This document shows positions 8,264 through 23,990 of a stretch of 64,000 bases of DNA, one piece after another (the first letter of the stretch is position 1; the number at the start of each line of letters is the position of its first letter). The notes beneath the pieces are model-generated. The model did not search any database. It was not told the origin of the DNA and saw nothing but the letters and a program-made list of their open reading frames with translations. The translations under genes and the position numbers were made by a program. The DNA comes from SPDF01 sp963699825 (GTDB taxonomy: Bacteria; Gemmatimonadota; Gemmatimonadetes; Gemmatimonadales; GWC2-71-9): the NCBI GenBank assembly GCA_963699825.1, contig CAVOVI010000010.1:62001-126000 (forward strand), given 5' to 3'.

Positions 8264-9204
8264 TGCGGGTCTTCGTGACCGGAGCCGAGGGTTTCGTGGG
8301 ACGCACCATGGTGCGCGCCCTCCTGGCGGCCGGTCACGAGGTGCACGCCGGGATCCGGCCAGGCGGCCCCCTCGAGGTGCCGGGCCTCACGGCGGAGGAG
8401 CGCACCGCGGTGGCCCGGGTGCCGCTCGAGCTGCTCGACACCGCGTCGGTCGACTCGGCGATGTCGTGCGCACCGGATGCCGTGGTTCACCTCGCGGCAG
8501 TCGCGTCCGGCGGCGGACGCCCGGCGCGACATCGGCGACGGCCTGGGCGGTCAACGCCTCAGGGACGGCGCGTCTGGCGGACGCCCTTGGACGGCTCCAC
8601 AAGCGCGAGGCGGTGGATCCGGTGTTCCTGGTGGTGTCGACCGGTGAGGTGTACGGTGGGGGCGTGGACCGGCCACGCCGGGAGGACGATCCCCTCGTCC
8701 CCTGTTCGCCGTATGCTGCCAGCAAGGTCGGGGCGGAGGTCGCGGCGCTGGAGGTCTGGCGCCGCACCGGGTTGCGGGTCATCGTCGCGCGACCGTTCCC
8801 TCATACCGGCGCAGGCCAGAGCGACCGGTTCGTGGCGCCGGCGTTCGCCGCGCGGCTCCGTGCAGGCCCGGCGTTCCGGGGCCACCTCAGTCCCGACCGG
8901 CAACCTCGACCCGGTGCGCGACTTCCTCCATGTGCAGGACGTCGTGGAGCGCCTATCTTGCGCTGCTGGAGCGTGGCGTGCCGGGCGCAGGCCTACAACG
9001 TCGCCAGCGGGGAAGGGATCTCGCTGCGCGAGCTCTTCAGTCGCCTCGCGGCGGAAGTCGGGGTCACCGCCGTCCCCGCCGTGGCGCCCGATCTCGTCCG
9101 CACGGCGGACATTCTCCATCTCGTGGGCGACGCCACCAAGCTGCGGGCCGCCACCGGGTGGCAGCCCACGATCGCACTCGACCGGATTCTGAAGGAAGTT
9201 GCTG

Positions 9205-9221
<17 letters not shown>
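8263..9221 (+). CDS. rmd: GDP-4-keto-6-deoxy-D-mannose reductase-like SDR epimerase (several frameshifts)
   Basis: NAD(P)-dependent sugar reductase, likely forming GDP-D-rhamnose from the Gmd product. The start MRVFVTGAEGFVGRTMVRAL gives the Rossmann motif. Fragments in all three frames assemble into one protein: VVHLAAVASGADARRD, WAVNASGTARLADAL, VSTGEVYGG, PYAASKVGAEVAALEVWRR (Tyr and Lys of the active site), VARPFPHTGAGQ, TGNLDPVRDFLHVQDVVEA and YNVASGEGISLREL. RPFxHTGxGQ and GNLDxxRDFLxVxD are typical of Rmd. About five single-base gains (near 8507, 8545, 8909, 8952 and 8988) are needed. The Rmd assignment rests on these motifs and on the gmd neighbour; a related reductase such as a fucose synthase is less likely. 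Confidence 0.78.
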
Positions 9222-12458
<3,237 letters not shown>

Positions 12459-12462
<4 letters not shown>

Positions 12463-13445
12463 CGACCGCCCGCGACCCAGGATTCATCGCGGCGCTGCGC
12501 GCCACCCTGCGCGGCGAAGTCCGCGCCGACGAACCCCTGGCGCGGTATTCGACGTACCGGATCGGCGGGCCGGCCACGGTGGTGCTTCCCCAGGTCTATG
12601 AAGATGTCGGCGCCGCACTCCGCGCCGCGGCGGAGGCCGGGATCCCCTGGTTCGCCGTCGGGCTTGGGTCCAACATCCTCCTCCCCGACGAGGGGATGGA
12701 GGCGCTCGTCATCCGCCTCGGCAAGGGGCTCGACAAGCTGGAGGGGGTCGCGGACCGGTGGACCGTGGGGGCGGGGCTTCCGGCTCCTCTCGCGGCGCGC
12801 CGGACGGCGGCCGCCGGCTGGTTTGGGCTCCACAAGTTCGTTGGTGTGCCGGGGACTGCCGGCGGCGGCGTCTACATGAACGCCGGCTGCCATGGTGCGG
12901 AATGGTCGGACTTTGTCGAGTCGGTCCTCGTCGTCGACGCCCAGGGCACCGATCGGATCCTGCCGCGTGCGGAGATCCCTTTCGCCTACCGCCAGAGCGG
13001 GCTGTCCGGTCAGGTGGTGCTTGAGGCGACGGTGCGCCTGCGCCAGGAGGATCCGGCGGTAATCGAGACCGAACTGGCGGAGCTCTTCAAGTGGCGCTCC
13101 GAGGGTACCCCCTTCAATCAGCCCTGTTGCGGAAGCGTCTTCCGGAATCCCGGCGGGGCATCGTGGCATCGGGAGGGGGGGCCGCGGACGGCGGGACAGT
13201 TGATCGAGGCGGCGGGACTGAAGGGATTCCGGGTTGGCGGCGCGGAGATTTCCCCGAAGCACGCGAACTATTTCGTGAACACGGGCGGAGCCACCGCCGC
13301 CGATATCAGGGTCTTGATCGCCCACGCGCAGGCCACGGTGCACGAGCAGTTCGGCGCGACGCTCGAGACCGAGGTGAAACTCATCCGACCGGATGGCAGC
13401 ACAGACACGCATCCATCTCCCGCTGACGGAACCTCCCATGCCTGA
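12459..13445 (+). CDS. murB: UDP-N-acetylenolpyruvoylglucosamine reductase
   Basis: FAD enzyme that reduces enolpyruvyl-UDP-GlcNAc to UDP-MurNAc, an early peptidoglycan step. GTG start at 12459 overlaps the carB stop; 328 residues, intact. Motifs: YSTYRIGGPA (FAD site), VGLGSNILLPDEG, GVPGTAGGGVYMNAGCHGAE, the YRQS segment, CGSVFRNPGG with the serine that acts as acid, and ISPKHANYFVNTG near the end. The short form without the extra C-terminal fold of E. coli MurB fits the type II family. Its place between carB and sugar genes is probably just shared housekeeping transcription. Confidence 0.95.
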
Positions 13446-14028
13446 CTATTTCGTCCACGAGTCCAGTTACGTCGATGAAGGCGCCGTTGTCGGAGCCGGC
13501 ACCAAGATCTGGCATTTCAGCCATGTGATGTCGGGCGCCGTCATCGGCGAGCGCTGCAACCTCGGCCAGAATGTCGTGGTCATGCCGGGCACCCGTCTGG
13601 GCAACAACGTGAAGGTGCAGAACAACGTCTCGATCTACGAGGGAGTCGTGCTGGAGGACGACGTCTTCTGCGGGCCCAGCTGCGTCTTCACCAACGTCCT
13701 GACCCCACGGAGCCACGTGTCCCGCAAGCACGAGTACCTCCCAACGCTCGTCCGCCGGGGAGCCACCATCGGGGCAAACGCCACGATCCTCTGCGGCAGC
13801 ACCCTCGGAGCCTACTCGTTCGTAGGGGCAGGGGCGGTCGTCCGCGGAGTGGTTCCCGACCATGCCCTGATGGTCGGGACGCCCGCCCGGCGGATCGGGT
13901 GGATGTGCCAATGCGGCGTCCGCCTGAGCCTCGCCGAGGGCAGGGGCGTTTGTGCCTCCTGTGGGACCGAATATCGGGAGGAGGGAGGCCTCCTCCAGCG
14001 CGTTGATTCTCCCCCTCCGCAGGGCTAA
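13438..14028 (+). CDS. wbpD: WbpD-type UDP-sugar N-acetyltransferase (left-handed beta-helix)
   Basis: Likely acetylates the 3-amino group of UDP-2-acetamido-3-amino-2,3-dideoxy-glucuronate in O-antigen precursor synthesis. 196 residues. Repeated hexapeptides (VGAGTKIW, GERCNLGQNVVVMPG, GNNVKVQNNVSIYEGV, GANATILCG) make the beta-helix. HFSHVMSGAVIGERCNLGQN and NNVSIYEGV...CGPSCVFTNV are typical of the WbpD/WlbB group. An extra C-terminal zinc ribbon (CQCGVRL...CASCGTEY) of about 40 residues follows the fold and is also found in some family members. The start at 13438 overlaps the murB end by 8 bases. It is followed by the aminotransferase expected to supply its substrate. Confidence 0.85.
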   Translation: MPDYFVHESSYVDEGAVVGAGTKIWHFSHVMSGAVIGERCNLGQNVVVMPGTRLGNNVKVQNNVSIYEGVVLEDDVFCGPSCVFTNVLTPRSHVSRKHEYLPTLVRRGATIGANATILCGSTLGAYSFVGAGAVVRGVVPDHALMVGTPARRIGWMCQCGVRLSLAEGRGVCASCGTEYREEGGLLQRVDSPPPQG

Positions 14029-14063
14029 GTTTGTTGGTTATCGTAGGTTAGAGTTGTCCCACC

Positions 14064-14085
14064 GGCGGGAGGCAGGCCTCCCGCC
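14064..14085 (+). other. Hairpin between wbpD and wbpE
   Basis: Perfect 9-bp inverted repeat GGCGGGAGG / CCTCCCGCC around a 4-base loop, ending 17 bases before the GTG of the aminotransferase. No T-run follows, so it is not a classical terminator. It could lower readthrough, protect mRNA or hide the ribosome-binding site. Confidence 0.45.
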
Positions 14086-14102
14086 TCTTGAGGGCCATTC
14101 CA

Positions 14103-15222
14103 GTGAACGTCCCGCTGCTCGATCTCGTCGCCCAGCATGAAGGCATCAAGGAGGCCGTGCTTCCGGCGGTCATGAGTGTCATCCAACGGCAGGGCTTCAT
14201 CATGGGCCCCGAGGTCGCTCAACTCGAGACCCAGGTGGCCAAGCTGTCGGGAGCCAAGCACGGCATCGCCTGCGCCAGCGGGACCGATGCACTGCTGGTG
14301 CCCCTTCGTGCGCTCGGCCTGAAGCCCGGCGATGAGGTCATCGCCCCCGCGTTCACGTTCTTTGCCACTGCGGGCGCCATTCACAACGCCGGCGGTCGAC
14401 CGGTGTTTGTGGACATCGAGCCGGACACCTTCAACATCGATCCGGCCGCGGTCGAGGCCGCCATCACCCCGCGCACCCGCGGCCATCGTCCTGGTCCACC
14501 TCTTCGGCCAGATGGCTGACGTGGGCGCGCTCGCGGCGCTGGCGCGGAAGCACAACCTGATGCTGGTCGAGGATGCCGCGCAGGCCATCGGCGCCCGACG
14601 CCTGGTGGATGGGACCTGGCGTGCCGCCGGCGAGCTGGGGACGGTCGGTTCCTTCTCGTTCTTCCCCACCAAGAACCTCGGCGCCTGGGGCGACGGTGGG
14701 ATGATGGTGGCTCAGGACGACGCCCTTGCCGACCGGCTCCGTCGCGAACGGCTGCATGGTGGGACCCGCGAGTACTTCCACGACGAGGTCGGTCTCAACA
14801 GCCGGCTCGACTCGATCCAGGCCGCCGTGCTGCTCGCCAAGCTTCCCTACCTGGGTGCCTGGGGGGAACGTCGGCGTGAGATCGCGGCGGTATACTCGCA
14901 GGCCTTCGCCGGCATTCAGGGCGTGACGCCACCCGTGGTTGATCCGGCCAACGAACACATCTTCCACCAGTACACGATCCGGGCCGAGCGGCGCGAGGCC
15001 CTTCTGACGCACCTCAAGTCCCGGGGGATCGGGCACAAGGTGTACTACCCGCTCGCCCTCCATCTGCAGCCCTGCTTCTCCTTCCTGGAGACAGGAGCCG
15101 GTGCCCTCCCTGTCACGGAGCGGGCCACCGAAGAGGTCGTGTCGCTGCCGATCTACCCCGAACTCACCTCCGCCCAGATTGACGGAGTCATTGCGGCCGT
15201 CCAGGAGTTTTACCAGGGATGA
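14103..15222 (+). CDS. wbpE: DegT/DnrJ/EryC1-type aminotransferase, WbpE-like (one frameshift)
   Basis: PLP-dependent enzyme that should transaminate a UDP-3-keto-sugar acid at C3. GTG start at 14103 (VNVPLLDLVAQHEGIKEAVL). Motifs: CASGTDALLVPLRALGLKPG, APAFTFFATAGAI, LVEDAAQAIGA, and SFFPTKNLGAWGDGG with the PLP lysine in PTKNLG. A single extra base near 14481 separates TPRTR from AIVLVHLFGQM; skipping it gives one protein of about 373 residues. The start lies just after a stable hairpin. The stop overlaps the wbpA start (ATGA). Together with WbpD and WbpA this fits the UDP-ManNAc(3NAc)A or di-acetamido-glucuronate route, though a WbpB-type oxidoreductase is not seen here. Confidence 0.85.
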
Positions 15223-16508
15223 CAAAGACTACCGCGCAGGAATTGATCGCCAAGGCGGAGCGCCGGGAGGCGCTCTTCGGAGTCGTGGGGCTCGGCTACG
15301 TCGGGTTGCCGCTCGTCATCGAACTGGCGCGTGCCGGATACAAGGTGCTCGGCTTCGACATTCTCCCGAACGTGGTCGAAGGGCTGAACGCCGGCCGTTC
15401 CCACGTGAAGGACATCACCGATGCCGCGCTGCAGGAGGTCCTGGCCAAGGGCCTGTTCGAGGCCACGACCGATCTCAGCCGTCTCGGCGAGCCGGACGCG
15501 ATTTCGATCGCGGTGCCGACGCCCCTCTCGAAGTTCAAGGATCCCGACGTCAGCTACATCCAGGCGTCGACGGAATCGGTCCGCAAGACGCTCCGAAAGG
15601 GCCAGGTCATCATCCTGGAGAGCACGACCTATCCCGGCACCACGCGGGAATTGATGCTCCCCGCACTCGAGAGCACCGGCCTGGTGGTCGGCAAGGACTT
15701 CTTCCTCTCCTTCAGTCCGGAGCGCGTCGATCCGGGTAACGCGGTCTACGGAACCCGGAACACCCCCAAGGTGATCGGCGGCATCACCCCGGACTGCCTC
15801 GCCGTGACGATGGCGCTGTATCAGCCCTCGATCGACACTCTCGTGCCGGTCTCGTCTCCCGAGGCGGCGGAGCTGGTCAAGATCCTCGAGAACACCTTCC
15901 GCAGCGTGAACATCGGGCTGGTCAACGAGACGGCCATCGTCTGCGACAAGCTGGGCGTCGATGTCTGGGAGGTGATCGACGCAGCGGCCACCAAGCCGTT
16001 CGGCTTCATGAAGTTCCTTCCCGGTCCCGGTCTCGGCGGGCACTGCATTCCGATCGACCCGCACTACCTCGCCTGGAAGATGCGCGGGCTCAACTACAAG
16101 ACCCGGTTCATCGACCTGGCAGGCGAGGTCAACACCGAGATGCCGATGTTCTGGGTCCGCAAGGTGGCGGACGCGCTGAACAGTATCAGCCGTTCGGTGC
16201 GCGGCAGCCGGGTCCTCATTCTTGGCGTCGCCTACAAGCGGGACATCGACGACCTGCGGGAGAGCCCGGCGCTCGACATTATCCGCCTGCTCGAACAGCA
16301 GGGCGCGCACGTGGAGTTTCACGATCCGCACGTGAAGAGCTATCTCGAAGACGACAAGCTCGTGTACTCCGTGCCGTTGACGCCGGAACAGGTGAAGCAG
16401 GCCGACTGCGTCATGGTCGTGACCGATCATACGGCGGTCGACTACGCCATGGTGAAGAAGCACGCAAAGCTGGTCGTCGACACCCGTCACGTCATGCCGA
16501 GGGACTGA
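15219..16508 (+). CDS. wbpA: UDP-N-acetylglucosamine 6-dehydrogenase, WbpA/WecC family
   Basis: Two-step NAD-dependent oxidation of UDP-GlcNAc to the uronic acid. 429 residues, intact. The Rossmann motif VVGLGYVGLP is at 22-31, and the catalytic cysteine is Cys276 in GPGLGGHCIPIDPHYLAWK. HCIPIDPxYLxWK is characteristic of the N-acetylated-sugar branch, in contrast to ACFPKD in the UDP-glucose branch next door. The middle NTFRSVNIGLVNE and C-terminal VAYKRDIDDLRESPALDI segments complete the three-domain architecture. ATG at 15219 overlaps the wbpE stop; ugd begins 6 bases after the stop. Confidence 0.92.
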   Translation: MTKTTAQELIAKAERREALFGVVGLGYVGLPLVIELARAGYKVLGFDILPNVVEGLNAGRSHVKDITDAALQEVLAKGLFEATTDLSRLGEPDAISIAVPTPLSKFKDPDVSYIQASTESVRKTLRKGQVIILESTTYPGTTRELMLPALESTGLVVGKDFFLSFSPERVDPGNAVYGTRNTPKVIGGITPDCLAVTMALYQPSIDTLVPVSSPEAAELVKILENTFRSVNIGLVNETAIVCDKLGVDVWEVIDAAATKPFGFMKFLPGPGLGGHCIPIDPHYLAWKMRGLNYKTRFIDLAGEVNTEMPMFWVRKVADALNSISRSVRGSRVLILGVAYKRDIDDLRESPALDIIRLLEQQGAHVEFHDPHVKSYLEDDKLVYSVPLTPEQVKQADCVMVVTDHTAVDYAMVKKHAKLVVDTRHVMPRD

Positions 16509-16514
16509 GCCGAC

Positions 16515-17840
16515 GTGCGTGTGACCATTGTCGGAAGCGGCTACGTGGGCCTGGTGGCCGGCGCCTGTTTCGCCGAGACCGGCAACGACGTCGTCTGTGC
16601 CGACGTGGATGAGGGCAAGATCGCGGGGTTGCGGCGCAACGAGCTGCCGATCTACGAGCCCGGACTCGAGCCCTTGTTGCGCCGGAACCAGGATGAGGGA
16701 CGGCTGGCGTTCACCACCGACATCGGCGCGGCGGTGGAGCAGGGGGAAGTCGTCTTCATCGCGGTGGGCACACCCGAGGGCGAGGATGGTTCGGCGGACC
16801 TGCAGCACGTGCTCGAGGTGGCGCGGGTCATCGGCCGGCACCTGAACGGTCCCAAGGTGATCGTGACCAAGTCCACGGTGCCGGTCGGCACGGCGGAACG
16901 AGTGCGGGAGGCGATCCGGGCGGAGACGACGACGCCGTTCTCGATTTGCGCCAACCCGGAGTTCCTGAAGGAAGGGGCGGCCGTCGAGGACTTCATGCAC
17001 CCCGACCGGGTGGTCGTCGGTGTGGAGGACGACCGGGGGCGGGAGGCGATGGCGCAGCTCTATGGTCCGTTCTTCCGGAAGAGCGACCGCATCCTGTTCA
17101 TGGACATCCGTTCGGCGGAGGTCACCAAGTACGCCGCGAACGCCATGCTGGCCACGCGCATCTCGTTCATGAATCAGATCGCGAACCTCTGCGAGCGTGT
17201 CGGGGCGGACGTCTCCAATGTCCGGCGAGGCATCGGAACCGACCAGCGAATCGGGCCGGCGTTTCTCTTTCCCGGTCCCGGCTACGGCGGGGCCTGCTTC
17301 CCGAAGGACGTCAAGGCGCTGATCCGGACCGCGCACGACGCCGGTGCGCCCGCCGACCTCTTCGAGGCGGTGGAGACCGTCAACCGGCGCCAGAAGCTCG
17401 TCCTGCTGGACAAGGTGGCCGCAGCGTTCGGCGGCGCCCTGGGTGGAAAGACGATTGCGCTCTGGGGGCTCGCGTTCAAGGCGGAAACCGACGACGTCCG
17501 GGAAAGTCCGGCGATTCCCCTCGTCACAGGCCTGCTCGAACAGGGCGCGCGCGTGGTGGCGCACGATCCACACGCCATGGACAATGCGCGCAAGTATTTC
17601 GGCGATCGCATTGAATACGCCGTCGATCCGTACGCCGCCGCGAACGGGGCCGACGCGCTGGTGGTCGTCACCGAGTGGCTGGTCTACCGGAACCCGGACT
17701 TCGAACGACTCCGGACGGAAATGAAGGGGCGGGTCGTCGTCGATGGCCGCAACCTGTACGAGACGGCGCGCATGCGCGGCCTTGGTTTCTCCTATGACTC
17801 CATCGGTCGGCCCGGTGTGGCCGGCCCGGGAGCACGATGA
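16515..17840 (+). CDS. ugd: UDP-glucose 6-dehydrogenase
   Basis: Oxidises UDP-glucose to UDP-glucuronate for surface polysaccharides. GTG start; 441 residues, intact. N-terminal IVGSGYVGLVAGACFAETG binds NAD; KSTVPVGTAERV and CANPEFLKEGAAVEDFMHPD are family blocks; the catalytic cysteine is Cys261 in PGYGGACFPKDVKAL; C-terminal LAFKAETDDVRESPAI. It lies directly beside the related wbpA, so the operon contains both nucleotide-sugar dehydrogenase branches. The stop overlaps the next start (ATGA). Confidence 0.95.
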   Translation: MRVTIVGSGYVGLVAGACFAETGNDVVCADVDEGKIAGLRRNELPIYEPGLEPLLRRNQDEGRLAFTTDIGAAVEQGEVVFIAVGTPEGEDGSADLQHVLEVARVIGRHLNGPKVIVTKSTVPVGTAERVREAIRAETTTPFSICANPEFLKEGAAVEDFMHPDRVVVGVEDDRGREAMAQLYGPFFRKSDRILFMDIRSAEVTKYAANAMLATRISFMNQIANLCERVGADVSNVRRGIGTDQRIGPAFLFPGPGYGGACFPKDVKALIRTAHDAGAPADLFEAVETVNRRQKLVLLDKVAAAFGGALGGKTIALWGLAFKAETDDVRESPAIPLVTGLLEQGARVVAHDPHAMDNARKYFGDRIEYAVDPYAAANGADALVVVTEWLVYRNPDFERLRTEMKGRVVVDGRNLYETARMRGLGFSYDSIGRPGVAGPGAR

Positions 17841-18541
17841 ACGTCAGTCCTGAGCATCTGATTCAGCAGGCGCGCGAGCGCTTCGCCCTCCAGGACTACC
17901 GCGGCGCCTCCTTCCTGCTCGAGGAAGTGGTCTCCGGCGGCCGTGCGTTCGCCGACGTGCACCACCTGCTCGGCGTGTCGTACTCGCTGCTCAGCCTACC
18001 CGACCGCGCCCTGGTCGAGTTCGACCGAGCGCTCGAGCTGAACCCACGCTACCTCGAGGCGCTGATCCACCGGGGGATGATCCTGATGGATCTCGGTCGG
18101 CGCGAGGAGGCGGAGGCATCCTTCCAGGCGGCCCAGCAGGGCGAATTGCTCACGGAGGGCCTCCCCGCGCACGCAGCGGGTCGGCTGGCCAACCTGCATG
18201 CGTCCCTCGCCGAGGCCTACGCGGAACTTGGCGCCCTCGAGCCCGCCATCGACCAGCTGAGGACCGCCACGAAGCTGGGGCCGAAGTTCCCCGACCTCCG
18301 GTATCGACTGGCTCGCCTGCTGCTGGAGGCGGGACAGACGCTGGAGGCCCGAGAAGAACTGGAGCTTGTAGTCCGGACGCGACCGAATTTTCTGGATGCG
18401 CTCGCGCTGCTCGGCCTGGCCCGGTACCTCTCCGGTGATGCGGACGGCGCCGAGGAGGTATGGCGGGATTGCCTGACGCGCCGTCCAGAGGATGCGCGGG
18501 TCGAGGCATACCTGGCCATGCTGAGCCGCGGTACTCGATGA
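17837..18541 (+). CDS. Cytoplasmic-type TPR protein
   Basis: 234 residues with no signal peptide, made of about six TPR units, for example YSLLSLPDRALVEFDRALEL, IHRGMILMDLGRREEAEASF, LHASLAEAYAELGALEPAID and LARYLSGDADGAEEVWRDCL. The start is the ATG at 17837, overlapping the ugd stop; its own stop overlaps the start of the next lipoprotein. TPR proteins bind peptides or partner proteins; no enzymatic domain is present. Placed between sugar dehydrogenases and two TPR lipoproteins, it may regulate or scaffold polysaccharide export or outer-membrane assembly, but this is guesswork from position. Confidence 0.8.
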   Translation: MNVSPEHLIQQARERFALQDYRGASFLLEEVVSGGRAFADVHHLLGVSYSLLSLPDRALVEFDRALELNPRYLEALIHRGMILMDLGRREEAEASFQAAQQGELLTEGLPAHAAGRLANLHASLAEAYAELGALEPAIDQLRTATKLGPKFPDLRYRLARLLLEAGQTLEAREELELVVRTRPNFLDALALLGLARYLSGDADGAEEVWRDCLTRRPEDARVEAYLAMLSRGTR

Positions 18542-19446
18542 GGCGTCTCGGGCGGTGGGTCTGCCCCTGGCTGGCCCTGGGTGCCGTTGCCTGCGGACCC
18601 GCCGGAGGTCCTGAGGGAATCGCGGACCGAGACTATGCGGAAGGACGGTACCAGGAAGCGCTGGCCGTCTACGTTCCGCTCGTCGAATCCGAGCCCACCC
18701 CATCGCTCTGGGCGAAGGTCGGTGCCTCCGCATTGCGGTTGGGTCGGCTGCGGGAGGCGACAGCGGCCTACCAGGCCTTGGCGACCGCCGCACCGGACCG
18801 GGCAGAGGAAGCGGCGGAAGGGCTGGAGCAGGTGATCGAGGCGGCGGAACGCCGGCGCGACGAGGTGTCCCTGGAGGAGGCGGTGGCGGCACTCAGGGCG
18901 GTCGCGCCGGATCGTCCTCTCGGTCGCCATGCACTCAACCTGATGCAGGTCGCCAACGGACCGGTGTCCTCCTCCGACTTCGCCGCCGCGCTCGCGGTGG
19001 CGTCAGATGCGCGCACGGTGGACTCATTGCTCGTGCAGCAGGCCGGCGCCCTGGCGGAGCGGGGCGACTGTTCCGACGCGATCAAGCTCTATCAGGCGGC
19101 GGTTCGACGTGCCGGTCGCTCCGGGAATAGCGGCGCCGAGGCGGGATTGGTGGACTGCTTCTTCCGGCTGGGCGCCACGCACCTCGCGTCGGCCCCCGAC
19201 AGTGCGGAGGCCTGGTTTCGGTCGGTGGCCGGGATTGATTCCACGAGTCCCATTGGCCGGGCCGCCATGGTGGGCCTGGGAGATGCCCGGCTGCGGCAGG
19301 GGGACCTGATTGGTGCCGCACTCGCGTATCAGACCGTGCTCTCAAGTGGAGACCGTGCGGATTCACTCGCGATCGTCGCCGGGGCCAAGCTGAACGCGCT
19401 CGTTTCGGCCGATGTGCCGGATTCACTCTCGACGGAATTGCCATGA
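18538..19446 (+). CDS. TPR lipoprotein of unknown function
   Basis: 302 residues. The N terminus MRRLGRWVCPWLALGAVACG is a lipoprotein signal with lipobox AVAC. The rest is helical with TPR-like pairs (YAEGRYQEALAVYVPLVESE, ASALRLGRLREATAAYQALA, GDARLRQGDLIGAALAYQTV). A coiled-coil-prone stretch rich in Glu/Ala lies around residues 85-125. It overlaps its neighbours on both sides (ATGA), sitting directly between a soluble TPR protein and BamD, which suggests the three products act in one envelope process. No specific family was recognised. Confidence 0.75.
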   Translation: MRRLGRWVCPWLALGAVACGPAGGPEGIADRDYAEGRYQEALAVYVPLVESEPTPSLWAKVGASALRLGRLREATAAYQALATAAPDRAEEAAEGLEQVIEAAERRRDEVSLEEAVAALRAVAPDRPLGRHALNLMQVANGPVSSSDFAAALAVASDARTVDSLLVQQAGALAERGDCSDAIKLYQAAVRRAGRSGNSGAEAGLVDCFFRLGATHLASAPDSAEAWFRSVAGIDSTSPIGRAAMVGLGDARLRQGDLIGAALAYQTVLSSGDRADSLAIVAGAKLNALVSADVPDSLSTELP

Positions 19447-20219
19447 CGCTGCGGTCACTGTTGGTCTGTGGGATGCTTGCCATCGCCGCCTGCAAGTCGG
19501 GCAGCGGAAGCGCGATGCCCGACCTGGGCGCCGCGCCGGCCGACCCCACCCTCTCGGCGGCGCGCGTCGACTCCATGTGGGACCAGGGCGTCAAGGACTT
19601 CCGGAAGGGCTCCTATCACTCCGCTTCTGAGACCTTCCAGCGGTTGCTCCTGGAGTTCAACCCGGGAGATCCACGGATCCCTCAGGCACACTTCTACCTC
19701 GGCGAGTCGTACTTCGGCGCCGGCAGCGAGTTGCAGGCAGTGCGTCAATTCCGGAAGGTATCCGACGACTTCCCCAGCAATCCCCTCGCACCCGACGCAC
19801 TCTTCCGCGCCGGCGATGCCTACGCGGTGCTCTGGCACAAGCCGCAACTCGATCCGACGTACGGCAAGTCGGCCATGGCGACGTACACGGAACTCCTGAA
19901 TCGCTACCCGGACTCGCCGGCGGCTGCCAAGGGGCGGGCGCAACTGGCGGAACTGGCGAACAAGTTCGCCTACAAGGAATGGGAGACGGCCAAGTTCTAC
20001 CTGCGCAACAAGATGTACGACTCCGCGATTCTCTATATGCGGGCTCTGGTCGCAGAGTACCCCAATACGCCGTCCGCGCAGCAGGCGCTCGCCCAACTCG
20101 TGGTCAGCTACCGCAACCTCGGGTACATCGAGGATGCCGAGGAAATGTGCGGGGCGTTGCGGCAGTTCCATCCCGATACGAAGAACCTCGCCAAGCTCTG
20201 TCCGGCGAGCGGCGGGTGA
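19443..20219 (+). CDS. bamD: Outer membrane protein assembly factor BamD
   Basis: Lipoprotein of the BAM complex that helps BamA insert beta-barrel proteins. 258 residues; lipobox IAAC with Cys17. Five TPR-type repeats follow, with the characteristic beginning YHSASETFQRLLLEFNPGDP, HFYLGESYFGAGSELQAVRQF, FPSNPLAPDALFRAGDAY and YLRNKMYDSAILYMRALVAE. YxRNKMYDSAxxYxxxLxxxYP closely matches BamD's C-terminal half. bamA is not in the window. The gene starts within the stop of the preceding TPR lipoprotein and is followed 4 bases later by nadD. Confidence 0.88.
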   Translation: MTLRSLLVCGMLAIAACKSGSGSAMPDLGAAPADPTLSAARVDSMWDQGVKDFRKGSYHSASETFQRLLLEFNPGDPRIPQAHFYLGESYFGAGSELQAVRQFRKVSDDFPSNPLAPDALFRAGDAYAVLWHKPQLDPTYGKSAMATYTELLNRYPDSPAAAKGRAQLAELANKFAYKEWETAKFYLRNKMYDSAILYMRALVAEYPNTPSAQQALAQLVVSYRNLGYIEDAEEMCGALRQFHPDTKNLAKLCPASGG

Positions 20220-20223
20220 CGCA

Positions 20224-20795
20224 GTGATCGGTCTTTTCGGGGGCTCGTTCGACCCGATTCATGTCGGACACCTCATCGTCGGTCGCTCCATCGCCGAGGC
20301 ACTGGGCCTGGCGGAGCTCCGGTTCATGCCGACCGGCGAGCAGCCGTTGAAGCGCGGACGGCACGTGGCCGAGGTGCGGCACCGCGTAGCGATGGTGGCC
20401 GCGGCCGTCGCCGGGGAACCAGGGCTCACGGTGGAGCGTATTGAGTCGGATCGCCCAGGCCCGTCGTACACGGTGGATACCCTGCGCGCCCTGCGTGCGC
20501 GTGAGCCGGGCCAGGAGTTTGTCGTCCTCCTCGGGGCCGACGCCGCCGCGGAACTCCACCAGTGGCGCGAGGTGGATTCGCTGGCCGGCCTCGCCCGGTT
20601 CGTCGCGTTTACCCGTGCGGGCGCCCCGCGCCCCGCGCACCCGCTCCTCCACGATGTGGTGGATGCACCTGCCGTCGAGATCTCCTCGACGGCCATCCGG
20701 CAGCGCGTGGCTGCCGGACGCTCGATTCGCTATCTCGTCCCCGATGCGGTCGCCGAGTATATCGCGGCCCAGGGGCTGTACAGGAACGGACAGGG

Positions 20796-20799
<4 letters not shown>
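20224..20799 (+). CDS. nadD: Nicotinate-nucleotide adenylyltransferase
   Basis: Adds AMP to nicotinate mononucleotide in NAD synthesis. GTG start at 20224; 191 residues, intact. The nucleotidyl-transferase signature GGSFDPIHVGHL puts the HxGH residues at His13 and His16; the C-terminal EISSTAIRQRVAAGRSIRYLV contains the SSTxIR motif. FMPTGEQPLKRG is a NadD substrate loop. The stop overlaps the secA start (ATGA). The usual neighbours rsfS and obgE are not found here. Confidence 0.93.
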
Positions 20800-23933
<3,134 letters not shown>

Positions 23934-23990
23934 CGGGGGAGCGCGTGATTTCGGCACCGTGAACAGAGCGGGCCCGCCCTACCTTGGGGC

